From positions 186,001 to 250,000 of the forward strand of contig NZ_MBTF01000023.1 in assembly GCF_002013915.1 (NCBI RefSeq): a stretch of DNA of 64,000 bases, written 5' to 3'. Below are positions 34,258 to 41,314 of this stretch, piece by piece. The translations under genes and the position numbers were made by a program. The notes below the pieces were generated by a model. It did not search any database. It was given only the letters and a program-made list of their open reading frames with translations, and had not been told where the DNA came from. The DNA is from Mucilaginibacter pedocola. GTDB lineage: Bacteria; Bacteroidota; Bacteroidia; Sphingobacteriales; Sphingobacteriaceae. Numbering within the stretch: position 1 is the stretch's first letter; every line of letters begins with the position of its first letter.

Positions 34258-34683
34258 CTAAAATAAGAGATTTTCCCGTGATTTTATTTTTTTCGGTTCA
34301 ATCTTTACTGCAGCAACTATCTCGGGTATCTTATTCAGGCCCGAAATTATACTTTCCACGTCACTTTCGTCTATATAATTTTTTATTAATATAAAATAAT
34401 CTGCTTCGCGCATTTCGGGCACAAGGTATCCATCAGACCCTTTATTGCCAATAAAATTAAATTCGGTTTCGGTAGTTTCCCAGGTATATTGATAAATAGA
34501 GAACAAAACCTCGCCGTTGCCGGGGCCAATATCGAGTTTTAGATCGTCCTGACGCACAAAATTAAAGTTTAAGTTTTTGTTAATAAGGTAACAAGTACGG
34601 TAATCTTTAAGAGATGTGGTAAGCGCAATTAATATAAAATCAAAATCGATCTCAAACTTTAAATTTTTCCTGTTCAAAATCAT
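34258..34683 (-). CDS. IPExxxVDY-family protein
   Basis: 141 residues. The signature is seen as YLVPEMREADYFILIKNY (about 85-102), a mild variant of I-P-E-x3-V-D-Y. An N-terminal half with LIALTTSLKDYRTCYLINK and SIYQYTWETTETEFNFIGNK is typical too. The family is restricted to Bacteroidota and has no known function. It shares a 144-bp divergent gap with acpP, an arrangement that recurs in the phylum. Confidence 0.88.
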   Translation of the reverse strand: MILNRKNLKFEIDFDFILIALTTSLKDYRTCYLINKNLNFNFVRQDDLKLDIGPGNGEVLFSIYQYTWETTETEFNFIGNKGSDGYLVPEMREADYFILIKNYIDESDVESIISGLNKIPEIVAAVKIEPKKIKSRENLLF

Positions 34684-34784
34684 TACTTTTACGGCGTTAA
34701 AATTACAAATCCAAACCTTTGCAATAAAATATTGTTCTGATAATTATGCGAAGTTTTTAGGTTTGATATTTAACATAATTTATT

Positions 34785-34792
34785 TTTCTTTG
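34785..34792 (+). promoter_or_regulatory. Possible acpP promoter -7 box (one mismatch)
   Basis: TTTCTTTG-type sequence (34786-34792 region), one base off TAnnTTTG, about 36 nt before the ATG, with a TTTG about 20 nt upstream (34762-34765). Confidence 0.35.
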
Positions 34793-34827
34793 CACTGAAA
34801 ATTTATTAATCATTAAAAATTAAGACT

Positions 34828-35064
34828 ATGTCTGATATCGCTTCAAGAGTAAAAGCTATTATCGTGGAAAAACTGGGTGTTGACGAAAGTGAAGTTACAC
34901 CAGAAGCAAGCTTCACCAACGATCTTGGTGCTGACTCTTTAGACACCGTGGAATTGATCATGGAGTTTGAAAAAGAATTTAACGTTGCAATTCCTGATGA
35001 TCAGGCCGAAACTATCGGTACTGTAGGCCAGGCTGTTGCTTACTTGGAAAAAAACGTTAAATAA
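34828..35064 (+). CDS. acpP: Acyl carrier protein
   Basis: 78 residues, acidic, four-helix. The phosphopantetheine attachment site is the Ser of [16 protein letters not shown] (about residue 37). Carries growing acyl chains in fatty acid synthesis. First gene of acpP-fabF-rnc; fabF starts 20 nt downstream. Confidence 0.98.
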   Translation: MSDIASRVKAIIVEKLGVDESEVTPEASFTNDLGADSLDTVELIMEFEKEFNVAIPDDQAETIGTVGQAVAYLEKNVK

Positions 35065-35084
35065 GCTCCTCTTAAAACTATTAA

Positions 35085-36338
35085 ATGGAGTTTAAAAGAG
35101 TTGTAGTTACCGGGCTTGGAGCGCTTACTCCGATTGGTAATTCGGTTCCAGAATATTGGGACGGTTTAGTCAATGGGGTAAGCGGCGCTGCCTTAATTAA
35201 GAGTTTTGACGTTACAAAGTTCAAAACCAAATTCGCCTGCGAAGTAAAGAATTTTGACGCGGATGGCTTTTTGGGCCGTAAAGATGCCCGTAAGCTCGAT
35301 CCGTTTGTACAATATGCTTTGTTCTCTACCGAAGAAGCGGTTAAGGATGCCGGATTAGATTTCGAAAAACTGGATACCAGCCGTATTGGCGTTATCTGGG
35401 GTTCGGGCATTGGTGGTTTAAAGACATTTTTGGATGAGGTTGTAAATTTTGCCAAAGGCGATGGTACACCCAAGTTCAATCCGTTCTTTATACCTAAGAT
35501 GATCGCCGATATTGCCCCTGGCCATATTTCTATTAAATATGGTTTGCGCGGGCCAAACTTTACCACTGTATCTGCTTGTGCTTCATCAAATAACTCGCTT
35601 ATTGATGCCTTTAACTACCTGCGCCTGGGTAAAGCAAATATGTTTATCACCGGCGGGTCGGAGGCTATTATAAACGAAGCGGGTATTGGCGGCTTTAATG
35701 CAATGCATGCTTTAAGTACACGTAACGACGACCCTTCAACAGCTTCGCGCCCATTTGATTTGGACCGCGATGGTTTTGTTGCCGGCGAAGGTGCGGGTAC
35801 CATTATTTTGGAAGAATTGGAGCACGCCCTAAAACGCGGCGCAAAAATTTATGCCGAAATGGTGGGTGGCGGCATGAGCGCTGATGCATACCACATGACG
35901 GCCCCTCACCCCGAAGGGCTTGGTGCTGCACTGGTAATGAAAGCTGCTTTAGAAGATGCAGGCTTAACCCCGCAGGATGTTGATTATGTAAATGTACACG
36001 GTACATCTACCCCAATCGGCGACCCGCAGGAAGTAAAAGCCATAACTGATGCCTTTGGCGACAGGGTGTACGATATCAATATCAGTTCAACAAAATCAAT
36101 GACGGGCCACTTGCTTGGTGCTGCCGGTGCTGTTGAAGCAATTGCCTCTATTTTGGCACTGAAACATGGTATTATCCCGCCAACCATCAACCACTTTACC
36201 GATGATCCTGCTTTTGATCCGCGTATCAACTTCACTTTCAACACTGCGCAAAAACGCGATGTGAACGTGGTGCAGAGCAACGGTTTTGGTTTTGGCGGCC
36301 ACAATGCATCTGTTATCTTTAAAAAATACCAGCAATAA
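35085..36338 (+). CDS. fabF: Beta-ketoacyl-ACP synthase II
   Basis: 417 residues. Condenses acyl-ACP with malonyl-ACP. Catalytic triad: Cys in TVSACASSNNS (about 165), His in VNVHGTSTPIGD (about 305), His in STKSMTGHLLGAAGA (about 341). GFGFGGHNASVIF closes the thiolase fold. Placed after acpP and 9 nt before rnc; an operon of these three is common in bacteria. Confidence 0.97.
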   Translation: MEFKRVVVTGLGALTPIGNSVPEYWDGLVNGVSGAALIKSFDVTKFKTKFACEVKNFDADGFLGRKDARKLDPFVQYALFSTEEAVKDAGLDFEKLDTSRIGVIWGSGIGGLKTFLDEVVNFAKGDGTPKFNPFFIPKMIADIAPGHISIKYGLRGPNFTTVSACASSNNSLIDAFNYLRLGKANMFITGGSEAIINEAGIGGFNAMHALSTRNDDPSTASRPFDLDRDGFVAGEGAGTIILEELEHALKRGAKIYAEMVGGGMSADAYHMTAPHPEGLGAALVMKAALEDAGLTPQDVDYVNVHGTSTPIGDPQEVKAITDAFGDRVYDINISSTKSMTGHLLGAAGAVEAIASILALKHGIIPPTINHFTDDPAFDPRINFTFNTAQKRDVNVVQSNGFGFGGHNASVIFKKYQQ

Positions 36339-36347
36339 CTTCGTTGG

Positions 36348-37073
36348 ATGCCTATTAGTCGCTTTTACAAGCTATATATTTCGCCTAACCGCAAGTATGT
36401 GAAGGTTTTAAAGAATTTGCTCGGCTTTGTGCCGGGCAATTTATCTTTATACCGTTTGGCTTTCAGGCATAAATCGGTTGCCCAAAACATCAAAAAAGGC
36501 GTAAAAAATAGTAACGAACGCCTGGAGTTTTTGGGCGATGCCGTATTGGGCAGCGTGGTGGCCGAAGTGCTGTTTAAGCTGTACCCCTACGAAGATGAAG
36601 GCTTTTTAACCGAACTTCGCTCGAAGATCGTAAGCCGAAACAATCTTAATGCCCTGGCCAAGAAGCTTGGCTTTGATAAGCTGATAGAGTTTGATACCAA
36701 AATACTTACCTCGGGCAGGCAGGGCTCGCTGCTGGGCGATGCTTTTGAAGCGCTTATAGGTGCCGTTTACCTCGATAAAGGTTACGATTTCACCCGTAAT
36801 TTTTTGGTGAACCACATCATCAAATCGCATATCGACATACACAAGCTGGAGCAAACCGAAACCAATTTCAAGAGCAAGCTTATTGAGTGGTGCCAGCGCC
36901 ACGGCAAGGATATCAGCTTCGACTTAATAACCAACCTTGACGGCGAAAGCGCCAAACTATTTACCGTACAAGCCAGCATAGATGGCGAAGTATTAGGTTC
37001 CGGCAAAGAATTCAGTAAGAAAAATGCTGAAAAATTAGCCGCCGAAAAGGCTTGTACTGCGCTGGGAATATAG
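36348..37073 (+). CDS. rnc: Ribonuclease III
   Basis: 241 residues. Cuts double-stranded RNA (rRNA and mRNA processing). RNase III signature NERLEFLGDAVLGSVVAE (about 53-70) with the catalytic acidic residues; second acidic block GDAFEALIGAVYLDKG (about 127-142); double-stranded RNA-binding domain at about 172-241 (ETNFKSKLIEWCQRHGKDI, GSGKEFSKKNAEKLAAEKAC). It follows fabF by 9 nt. A GC-rich inverted element starts right at its stop. Confidence 0.97.
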   Translation: MPISRFYKLYISPNRKYVKVLKNLLGFVPGNLSLYRLAFRHKSVAQNIKKGVKNSNERLEFLGDAVLGSVVAEVLFKLYPYEDEGFLTELRSKIVSRNNLNALAKKLGFDKLIEFDTKILTSGRQGSLLGDAFEALIGAVYLDKGYDFTRNFLVNHIIKSHIDIHKLEQTETNFKSKLIEWCQRHGKDISFDLITNLDGESAKLFTVQASIDGEVLGSGKEFSKKNAEKLAAEKACTALGI

Positions 37074-37075
37074 CT

Positions 37076-37207
37076 GAGGCCCCCTAACCCCCTGAAGGGG
37101 GAATAGAAGTTGAAGACTTTGCGAAAGATATTTGTGAGCCCGGCTGTGAAACAGGTGGGCTTTAGGCTTTTCAAAGGCTCCCCCTTCAGGGGGCTGGGGG
37201 GGCTCAC
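37076..37207. repeat. GC-rich inverted element between rnc and the 37204 gene
   Basis: Two units face each other: GAGGCCCCCTAACCCCCTGA (from 37076) and the complement-type CCCCCTTCAGGGGG-CTGGGGGGGCTCAC (ending 37207). Each core is itself nearly palindromic. The right unit's TGAGCC carries the stop codon of the minus-strand gene. The 66-bp centre shows no gene. Confidence 0.75.
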
Positions 37208-37974
37208 GGTTTCTTTATCTTAATTGGCCCCGGCCCGCCCAACGATTCGGGTGCAGTTAATTGAGGTAAGGGCTGATACTTGTCCCCATTTCTGCGGTAG
37301 TAATTGTAATTGGTGCGGATGCGTTTCATCAAGTCGTAATCGGCCCATATCTTAAGGTCTTCGTACGAAGGGCGCCAGTAAGCCATAAATTTTGCTACTT
37401 CTGCAGAATCGGTTAAGCCGGTTACCTTCATTACTAATGCGCTGTTGTAGCGGCGGTCTACCTCGGTAGCTTCCAGTTCGCGTTTGGCAAATTGCGCAAA
37501 GCGTTTGGCCCGATTGGGCGTTTTGCCGAATAGCTCATATACGCCTGTAATAGGGTTTGTGAGGAAGCTCAACACCGGTGGTTTGCCATTATAAAACGTG
37601 CCCTGGCTTTTGTATTGGCCCATTATTTCGCGCAGTTCCTGCTTTTTGGTTTGGCCGGTAATGCGCACCTCGTTCAGTTTAAAACCGGGTTGCATGTATA
37701 CGATCATCGCGAAGCCTTCATATTCCTGCTTTTGAACGGTGTAGTCGGCTTTGGTAAATTCCAGGGTATCGCCAATATTGGCTTTTATGGTGTAATTGCC
37801 CAGCTCGTCGCTAATTGCAATAATGTGGTTTTTGAGGTTGGTAACCTTTACTGCAGCAAGGCGATCGTTAGATATTTTGCGGTAAGTAGTGCCCTTTGCC
37901 TCCTGCGCACGGGCGCAAACGGCAAAAGCAAACATCAGCAATAAAGTAAAGGCTGCATGGCGGGCGTATGGCAT
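37204..37974 (-). CDS. Secreted protein with a carboxypeptidase-regulatory-like domain
   Basis: 256 residues. Signal peptide about 1-23 (CARAQE). Residues about 30-105 look like the Bacteroidota CarboxypepD-reg-like domain: GTTYRKISNDRLAAVKVTNL, SDELGNYTIKANIGDTLEF, YEGFAMIVYM, FKLNEVRITG. The rest (about 110-256) is basic and helical (PNRAKRFAQFAKRELEATEVDRRYN as two shorter blocks) and not recognised. A TAAGTTTG box (37979-37986) ends 4 nt before the ATG, so the mRNA is probably leaderless. Its stop codon comes from a repeat unit. Confidence 0.75.
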   Translation of the reverse strand: MPYARHAAFTLLLMFAFAVCARAQEAKGTTYRKISNDRLAAVKVTNLKNHIIAISDELGNYTIKANIGDTLEFTKADYTVQKQEYEGFAMIVYMQPGFKLNEVRITGQTKKQELREIMGQYKSQGTFYNGKPPVLSFLTNPITGVYELFGKTPNRAKRFAQFAKRELEATEVDRRYNSALVMKVTGLTDSAEVAKFMAYWRPSYEDLKIWADYDLMKRIRTNYNYYRRNGDKYQPLPQLTAPESLGGPGPIKIKKP

Positions 37975-37978
37975 ACTA

Positions 37979-37986
37979 CAAACTTA
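37979..37986 (-). promoter_or_regulatory. Promoter -7 box of the 37204 gene, close to the start codon
   Basis: TAAGTTTG on the minus strand, separated by TAGT from the ATG. Confidence 0.6.
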
Positions 37987-38034
37987 GCCCTAAAAAACGA
38001 CTTGAAATGTGAAAAAGTGTTAAAGCTGAAGTTG

Positions 38035-38140
38035 TAAGTCGGAAAGTCCGATAAGTCCGAAAGAAACTCCAGCCAAGCGCACGTCCTATGAGTGTCTTTT
38101 CTTTGGGCTTTCCGACTTTTCGGACTTTCCGACTAAAAGC
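38035..38140. repeat. Inverted word-repeat pair upstream of yicC
   Basis: The left arm AAGTCGGAAAGTCCGATAAG (from 38036) continues TCCGAAAG; the right arm (38097-38136) is its complement, 25 of 27 positions matching. The loop is about 32 nt. The right arm ends 2 nt before the yicC promoter box. Same words as at 31773 and 32474. Confidence 0.8.
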
Positions 38141-38141
38141 C

Positions 38142-38149
38142 TATCTTTG
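38142..38149 (+). promoter_or_regulatory. yicC promoter -7 box, close to the start codon
   Basis: TATCTTTG, 3 nt before the ATG at 38153. Confidence 0.65.
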
Positions 38150-38152
38150 CAC

Positions 38153-39031
38153 ATGATAAAATCCATGACAGGGTATGGAATTGCCAGCTTCGACTCGGGC
38201 AGGACAAAATATACCGTTGAAATTAAATCCCTGAACAGCAAATTCTTAGAGCTTTCGTTACGCTTACCCAAAATATTTTCGGAAAAAGAGTTTCAACTGC
38301 GCAACGATTGCAGCAAGCAGATAGAGCGCGGTAAAGTAAGCCTTTCTATCAATGCGGAGCAAGCCAACGCTGCCGAGGTTAAAGCCGCCGGTATAGATAA
38401 AGTGCTATTGAAGCATTACTACAACCAGCTTAAAGAAGTAAGTGCAGAAGTGGGCGAAGCCGGAGGCAACCTGTTGCAACTGGCCTTAACTTTACCTGAA
38501 GTGGTGAAGTTTGAGGAAGACACCCTATCTGAAGATGAGTGGAAACTGGTTGAAAAAACCTTCAATCAGGCCATGGCTGCTTTCCAGAAGTTCCGCAGCG
38601 ATGAGGGGAATGTGCTGGAGCAAGATATTAGGATGCGCATAGGTATCATCCTGAAGAACCTGGAGCTGGTTGAAATTGAAGAGCCAAAACGCGTACCCGT
38701 TATCCGCGAACGCCTGAACCAGTTTTTGAGCGAAGCTGTTGGCGCCGATAATATGGATAAGAACCGCTTTGAGCAGGAGTTGATATATTTTATTGATAAA
38801 CTGGATATCACCGAAGAGAAAATAAGGCTGAAAACCCATTGCGAGTATTTTTTAGAAACACTGAAGAATGCCGATGCCAACGGTAAAAAACTGGGCTTTA
38901 TATCGCAGGAGATAGGCCGCGAAATAAACACCCTGGGCTCTAAAGCTAACGATGCTGCTATGCAAAAGCTGGTAGTAGGCATGAAAGAAGAACTGGAAAA
39001 AATAAAAGAACAACTTTTAAATGTATTGTAG
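38153..39031 (+). CDS. yicC: YicC/YloC-family endoribonuclease
   Basis: 292 residues from MIKSMTGYGIASF, the conserved family start; two codons upstream (TTG CAC) belong to the promoter box. N-terminal domain with VEIKSLNSKFLELSLRLP and a C-terminal DUF1732 domain with FEQELIYFIDKLDITEEKIR and KLGFISQEIGREINTLGSKA. Members are single-strand RNA endonucleases. It lies upstream of gmk, as in many bacteria. Its TAG stop starts a word array. Confidence 0.95.
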   Translation: MIKSMTGYGIASFDSGRTKYTVEIKSLNSKFLELSLRLPKIFSEKEFQLRNDCSKQIERGKVSLSINAEQANAAEVKAAGIDKVLLKHYYNQLKEVSAEVGEAGGNLLQLALTLPEVVKFEEDTLSEDEWKLVEKTFNQAMAAFQKFRSDEGNVLEQDIRMRIGIILKNLELVEIEEPKRVPVIRERLNQFLSEAVGADNMDKNRFEQELIYFIDKLDITEEKIRLKTHCEYFLETLKNADANGKKLGFISQEIGREINTLGSKANDAAMQKLVVGMKEELEKIKEQLLNVL

Positions 39032-39134
39032 TTCATTGGTTCATTAGTTCAATGGTTTGTATGGTCCTATTAGACAAGGTACTATGCACAAATGAACTAA
39101 TGGACAATTGAACAAGTGAACTAATAAACCAATG
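39029..39134. repeat. Inverted word-repeat pair filling the yicC-gmk gap
   Basis: The left arm starts with the yicC stop: TAGTTCATTGGTTCATTAG, then TTCAATGG. The right arm (39087-39134) holds the complements AACTAATGGACAATTGAAC and GTGAACTAATAAACCAATGA; its last word contains the gmk ATG. 22 of 25 bases of the outermost parts match. Confidence 0.8.
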
Positions 39135-39704
39135 ACCAAAGAAGGTAAACTCATTATATTTTCGGCACCGTCGGGCGCGGGCAAAACTACTATTGTGCAC
39201 CATTTGCTTGGCGAGGTGCCCGATCTGGAATTTTCCATTTCGGCAACTACACGTGCCCCGCGCGGAGATGAGGAAGATGGTAAAGATTACTATTTTATCA
39301 GCCTGCCCGAGTTTACCCACCGCATTGCTAAAAAGCAATTTGTGGAGTTTGAAGAAGTGTATACCGGCACTTTTTACGGCACCCTGCGTGCCGAGATAGA
39401 ACGCATTTGGGCAAAAGGCAAAACCGTAATTTTTGATATCGACGTAGAAGGTGGCCTTCACCTTAAGCGTAAGTATAACGAACAGGCACTTGCCATATTT
39501 GTTCAACCACCATCACTGGAAGTTTTAAAGGAACGCCTGACCGGCCGCGGCACCGATAGCGCCGAAAAACTGGCTGAACGTTTCGAAAAAGCAGAAAAAG
39601 AACTAAACTACGCACCGCAATTTGATATTATCCTCAAAAATTACGATCTTCAGACGGCTTGCAAAGAAGCGAAGACGCTGGTGACGGAATTTATAGCCAG
39701 TTAG
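39132..39704 (+). CDS. gmk: Guanylate kinase
   Basis: 190 residues. Phosphorylates GMP to GDP. P-loop FSAPSGAGKTTIVHHLL (about 11-27), GMP-binding part SISATTRAPRGDEEDGKDYY (about 36-55), VIFDIDVEGGLHLK (about 97-110), and the lid TGRGTDSAEKLAERF. Full length. The TAG stop forms part of the left arm of the inverted repeat that brackets the next gene. Confidence 0.97.
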   Translation: MTKEGKLIIFSAPSGAGKTTIVHHLLGEVPDLEFSISATTRAPRGDEEDGKDYYFISLPEFTHRIAKKQFVEFEEVYTGTFYGTLRAEIERIWAKGKTVIFDIDVEGGLHLKRKYNEQALAIFVQPPSLEVLKERLTGRGTDSAEKLAERFEKAEKELNYAPQFDIILKNYDLQTACKEAKTLVTEFIAS

Positions 39705-39733
39705 CAGTTTGCAGTGCGCGGTTAGCAGTTTGC
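39698..39733. repeat. Left arm of the inverted repeat around the four-helix-bundle gene
   Basis: CAGTTAGCAGTTTGCAG, TGCGCGGTTAGCAGTT: starts inside the last gmk codons and contains its TAG. It matches the complement of 40140-40172 at 28 of 33 positions. Confidence 0.8.
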
Positions 39734-39741
39734 TTTTCTGA

Positions 39742-40110
39742 ATGGGAACATACAAAGATCTGTTGATATATAAGAAAAGCTTCAGTCTGGCGATGGAGAT
39801 TTTTGTGGTTACCAGATCATTCCCCAAAGAAGAAAGGTACTCATTAATAGATCAGATCAGGAGATCTTCCCGCTCTGTTAACATTTGCTCTGTAGAGGCT
39901 TATAGAAAACGCCGATATCCAAACCATTTTGTAAGCAAGTTGACCGACGCTGATATGGAAAACAGCGAAACCCAGGGCTGGTTGGAGTTTGCCCTGGCGT
40001 GTGAATATATAGATAAGGATACCTACGAAAAGCTTTTAGCCCAGTCGGGCGAAATAGGCCGTATTTTACAGTATATGATGGATAACCCTGACAAATTTGG
40101 GGCAGGATAA
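39742..40110 (+). CDS. Four-helix-bundle protein, S23/intervening-sequence family
   Basis: 122 residues. Short helical protein of the family first seen in intervening sequences of 23S rRNA: LLIYKKSFSLAMEIF (about 7-21), SFPKEERYSLIDQIRRSSRS (about 26-45), NICSVEAYRKRR, FVSKLTDADMENSETQGWLE and ACEYIDKDTYEKLL. It belongs with the pentameric Avd accessory proteins of diversity-generating retroelements, but no reverse transcriptase or template repeat is visible. It is bracketed by inverted word repeats that run from the gmk stop to the nadD start. Molecular role unknown. Confidence 0.9.
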   Translation: MGTYKDLLIYKKSFSLAMEIFVVTRSFPKEERYSLIDQIRRSSRSVNICSVEAYRKRRYPNHFVSKLTDADMENSETQGWLEFALACEYIDKDTYEKLLAQSGEIGRILQYMMDNPDKFGAG

Positions 40111-40120
40111 TTTCTCTGAA

Positions 40121-40172
40121 TACTGCTAACTGAAATATTAACTGCCAACTGCACACTGAAAACTGCCAACTG
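40121..40172. repeat. Right arm of the inverted repeat around the four-helix-bundle gene
   Basis: ACTGCTAACTG, AACTGCCAACTGCACACTG, AAAACTGCCAACTG; ends on the base before the nadD ATG. Complement of the arm at 39698-39733. Confidence 0.8.
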
Positions 40173-40745
40173 ATGAAAATAGGCTTACTATTCGGTTCGT
40201 TCAATCCCATACACATAGGGCATTTAATAATTGCCAACTACATGGCCAACCATACCGCACTTGATAAGGTGTGGCTGGTGGTATCACCACAAAACCCGTT
40301 GAAAAAATACGGCGACCTGATAAACACTTACGACCGGCTGGAGATGGCCAAACTGGCTACCGAAAATGCCACCAATATTGCCGTAAGCGATGTGGAGCTG
40401 AAACTGCCACAGCCATCGTACACCATTGATACACTTACCCATCTTAAAGAAAAATACCCCGAGCACGATTTCGCGCTGATAATGGGTTCGGATAACCTGG
40501 CTACGCTGCATAAGTGGAAGAACTATAAACTCATCCTGCGCGATTACCGCATATTTGTTTACCCACGTCCCGGTTACGAAAATGCCGAGTTTGCATCGCA
40601 CCCATCGGTAACTATCACCATGACGCCTCAGATGGAACTGTCGGCAACGTTCATCCGTAAGTCCATAGCCGAGAAAAAGAATGTACAATATTTCGTCCCC
40701 GACCCTGTTTTAAAGTTTATAGAGGCAAAGAATTTGTATAAGTAA
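40173..40745 (+). CDS. nadD: Nicotinate-nucleotide adenylyltransferase
   Basis: 190 residues. Makes NaAD from NaMN and ATP in NAD synthesis. Nucleotidyltransferase motif GSFNPIHIGHLIIANYM (about 8-24) with HxGH, the substrate loop VSPQNPLKKYG (about 38-48), LIMGSDNLATLHKWKN (about 109-124) and the C-terminal SATFIRKSIAEKKNVQYFVP. Starts directly after the inverted arm, 62 nt past the four-helix-bundle gene. Confidence 0.96.
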   Translation: MKIGLLFGSFNPIHIGHLIIANYMANHTALDKVWLVVSPQNPLKKYGDLINTYDRLEMAKLATENATNIAVSDVELKLPQPSYTIDTLTHLKEKYPEHDFALIMGSDNLATLHKWKNYKLILRDYRIFVYPRPGYENAEFASHPSVTITMTPQMELSATFIRKSIAEKKNVQYFVPDPVLKFIEAKNLYK

Positions 40746-40762
40746 AGTTGTACATTTATAAA

Positions 40763-40769
40763 AAGGAGG
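40763..40769 (+). promoter_or_regulatory. Strong Shine-Dalgarno site of the antitoxin gene
   Basis: AAGGAGG lies 6 nt before ATG 40776. Such a site is rare in Bacteroidota, whose ribosomes largely do not use it, and I see none as strong elsewhere in the window. Confidence 0.7.
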
Positions 40770-40775
40770 CTTGTT

Positions 40776-40952
40776 ATGCTAACGCGGGACAAAGTACAGG
40801 AAATAGTTGCTCACATGCCGGATAAGTTTTCGGTAGATGATTTGGTGGAGAAAATATTGTTGCTTCAAAAAATAGAAATCGGTGAGCAAGAAATACAAAA
40901 TGGCGAGGGAATAGACTGGGAAGATTTAAAAAAAGAAATGGAGCAGTGGTAA
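40776..40952 (+). CDS. Putative antitoxin of a ParE-type module
   Basis: 58 residues, MLTRDKVQEIVAHMPDKF at the start, then SVDDLVEKILLLQKIEIGEQ and an acidic, Trp-containing tail GIDWEDLKKEMEQW. The body is acidic and helical. The layout (small acidic protein directly before and overlapping a ParE/RelE toxin by 7 nt) is that of a type II antitoxin. The KFSVDDLVEKILLLQKIE pattern recurs in Bacteroidota genes beside such toxins, as far as I remember; the family has no name that I can give. Strong Shine-Dalgarno upstream. Confidence 0.75.
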   Translation: MLTRDKVQEIVAHMPDKFSVDDLVEKILLLQKIEIGEQEIQNGEGIDWEDLKKEMEQW

Positions 40953-41257
40953 AGGTTACAATTGCTCCAACTGCCCGCTTAAATATAAGAGAGATCTTCG
41001 ATTATATAAAACGGGATTCAGTTCATTATGCTCAAGTAGAAAAGAGCAGAATAATCGAGGCCATAGATACGCTAAGAGAAAACCCGCTCATTGGAAAAAG
41101 GGTACCTGAACTCGATGATAGTAATTACAGAGAGATACTGTTCAGGCGCTATAGAATTATCTATAAGGTAATCTCTGAAGACGCATTGAATGTGGTCGCT
41201 ATTCAGCACCAGTCGAGATTGCTCTCCAACAATCCTGCGTTTACAAAAGGACTATAA
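40946..41257 (+). CDS. ParE/RelE-family toxin
   Basis: 103 residues, GTG start overlapping the antitoxin end by 7 nt. The RelE fold is visible: KVTIAPTARLNIREIFDYIK (about 3-22), KSRIIEAIDTLRENPLIGKR (about 32-51), YREILFRRYRIIYKVI (about 60-75) and a final VVAIQHQSR strand. The ParE line acts on DNA gyrase, the RelE line on ribosome-bound mRNA; the sequence does not decide. The two genes form a translationally coupled pair, inserted between nadD and miaE. Confidence 0.9.
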   Translation: MVKVTIAPTARLNIREIFDYIKRDSVHYAQVEKSRIIEAIDTLRENPLIGKRVPELDDSNYREILFRRYRIIYKVISEDALNVVAIQHQSRLLSNNPAFTKGL

Positions 41258-41300
41258 ATTCTTCTTGGTTCTTGACTCTTAAATCTTATTTCTAATCTTC
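41255..41300. repeat. Word repeat after the toxin gene
   Basis: From the TAA stop: ATTCTTCTTGGTTCTTGACTC, then TTAAATCTTATTTCTAATC. The complementary words occur at 50143-50175. No inverted partner next to it. Confidence 0.5.
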
Positions 41301-41301
41301 C

Positions 41302-41309
41302 TATCTTTG
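41302..41309 (+). promoter_or_regulatory. miaE promoter -7 box, close to the start codon
   Basis: TATCTTTG, 5 nt before GTG 41315. Confidence 0.6.
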
Positions 41310-41314
41310 CTCCT

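Noticed and set aside
39742-40110. Avd-type accessory protein of a diversity-generating retroelement
   Set aside because: No reverse transcriptase, template repeat or variable repeat in the window; kept as an S23-family protein only.
40121-40172. CRISPR-like reading of the CAACTGC words
   Set aside because: Units are of unequal length, imperfect, and have no spacers; no cas genes exist in the window.
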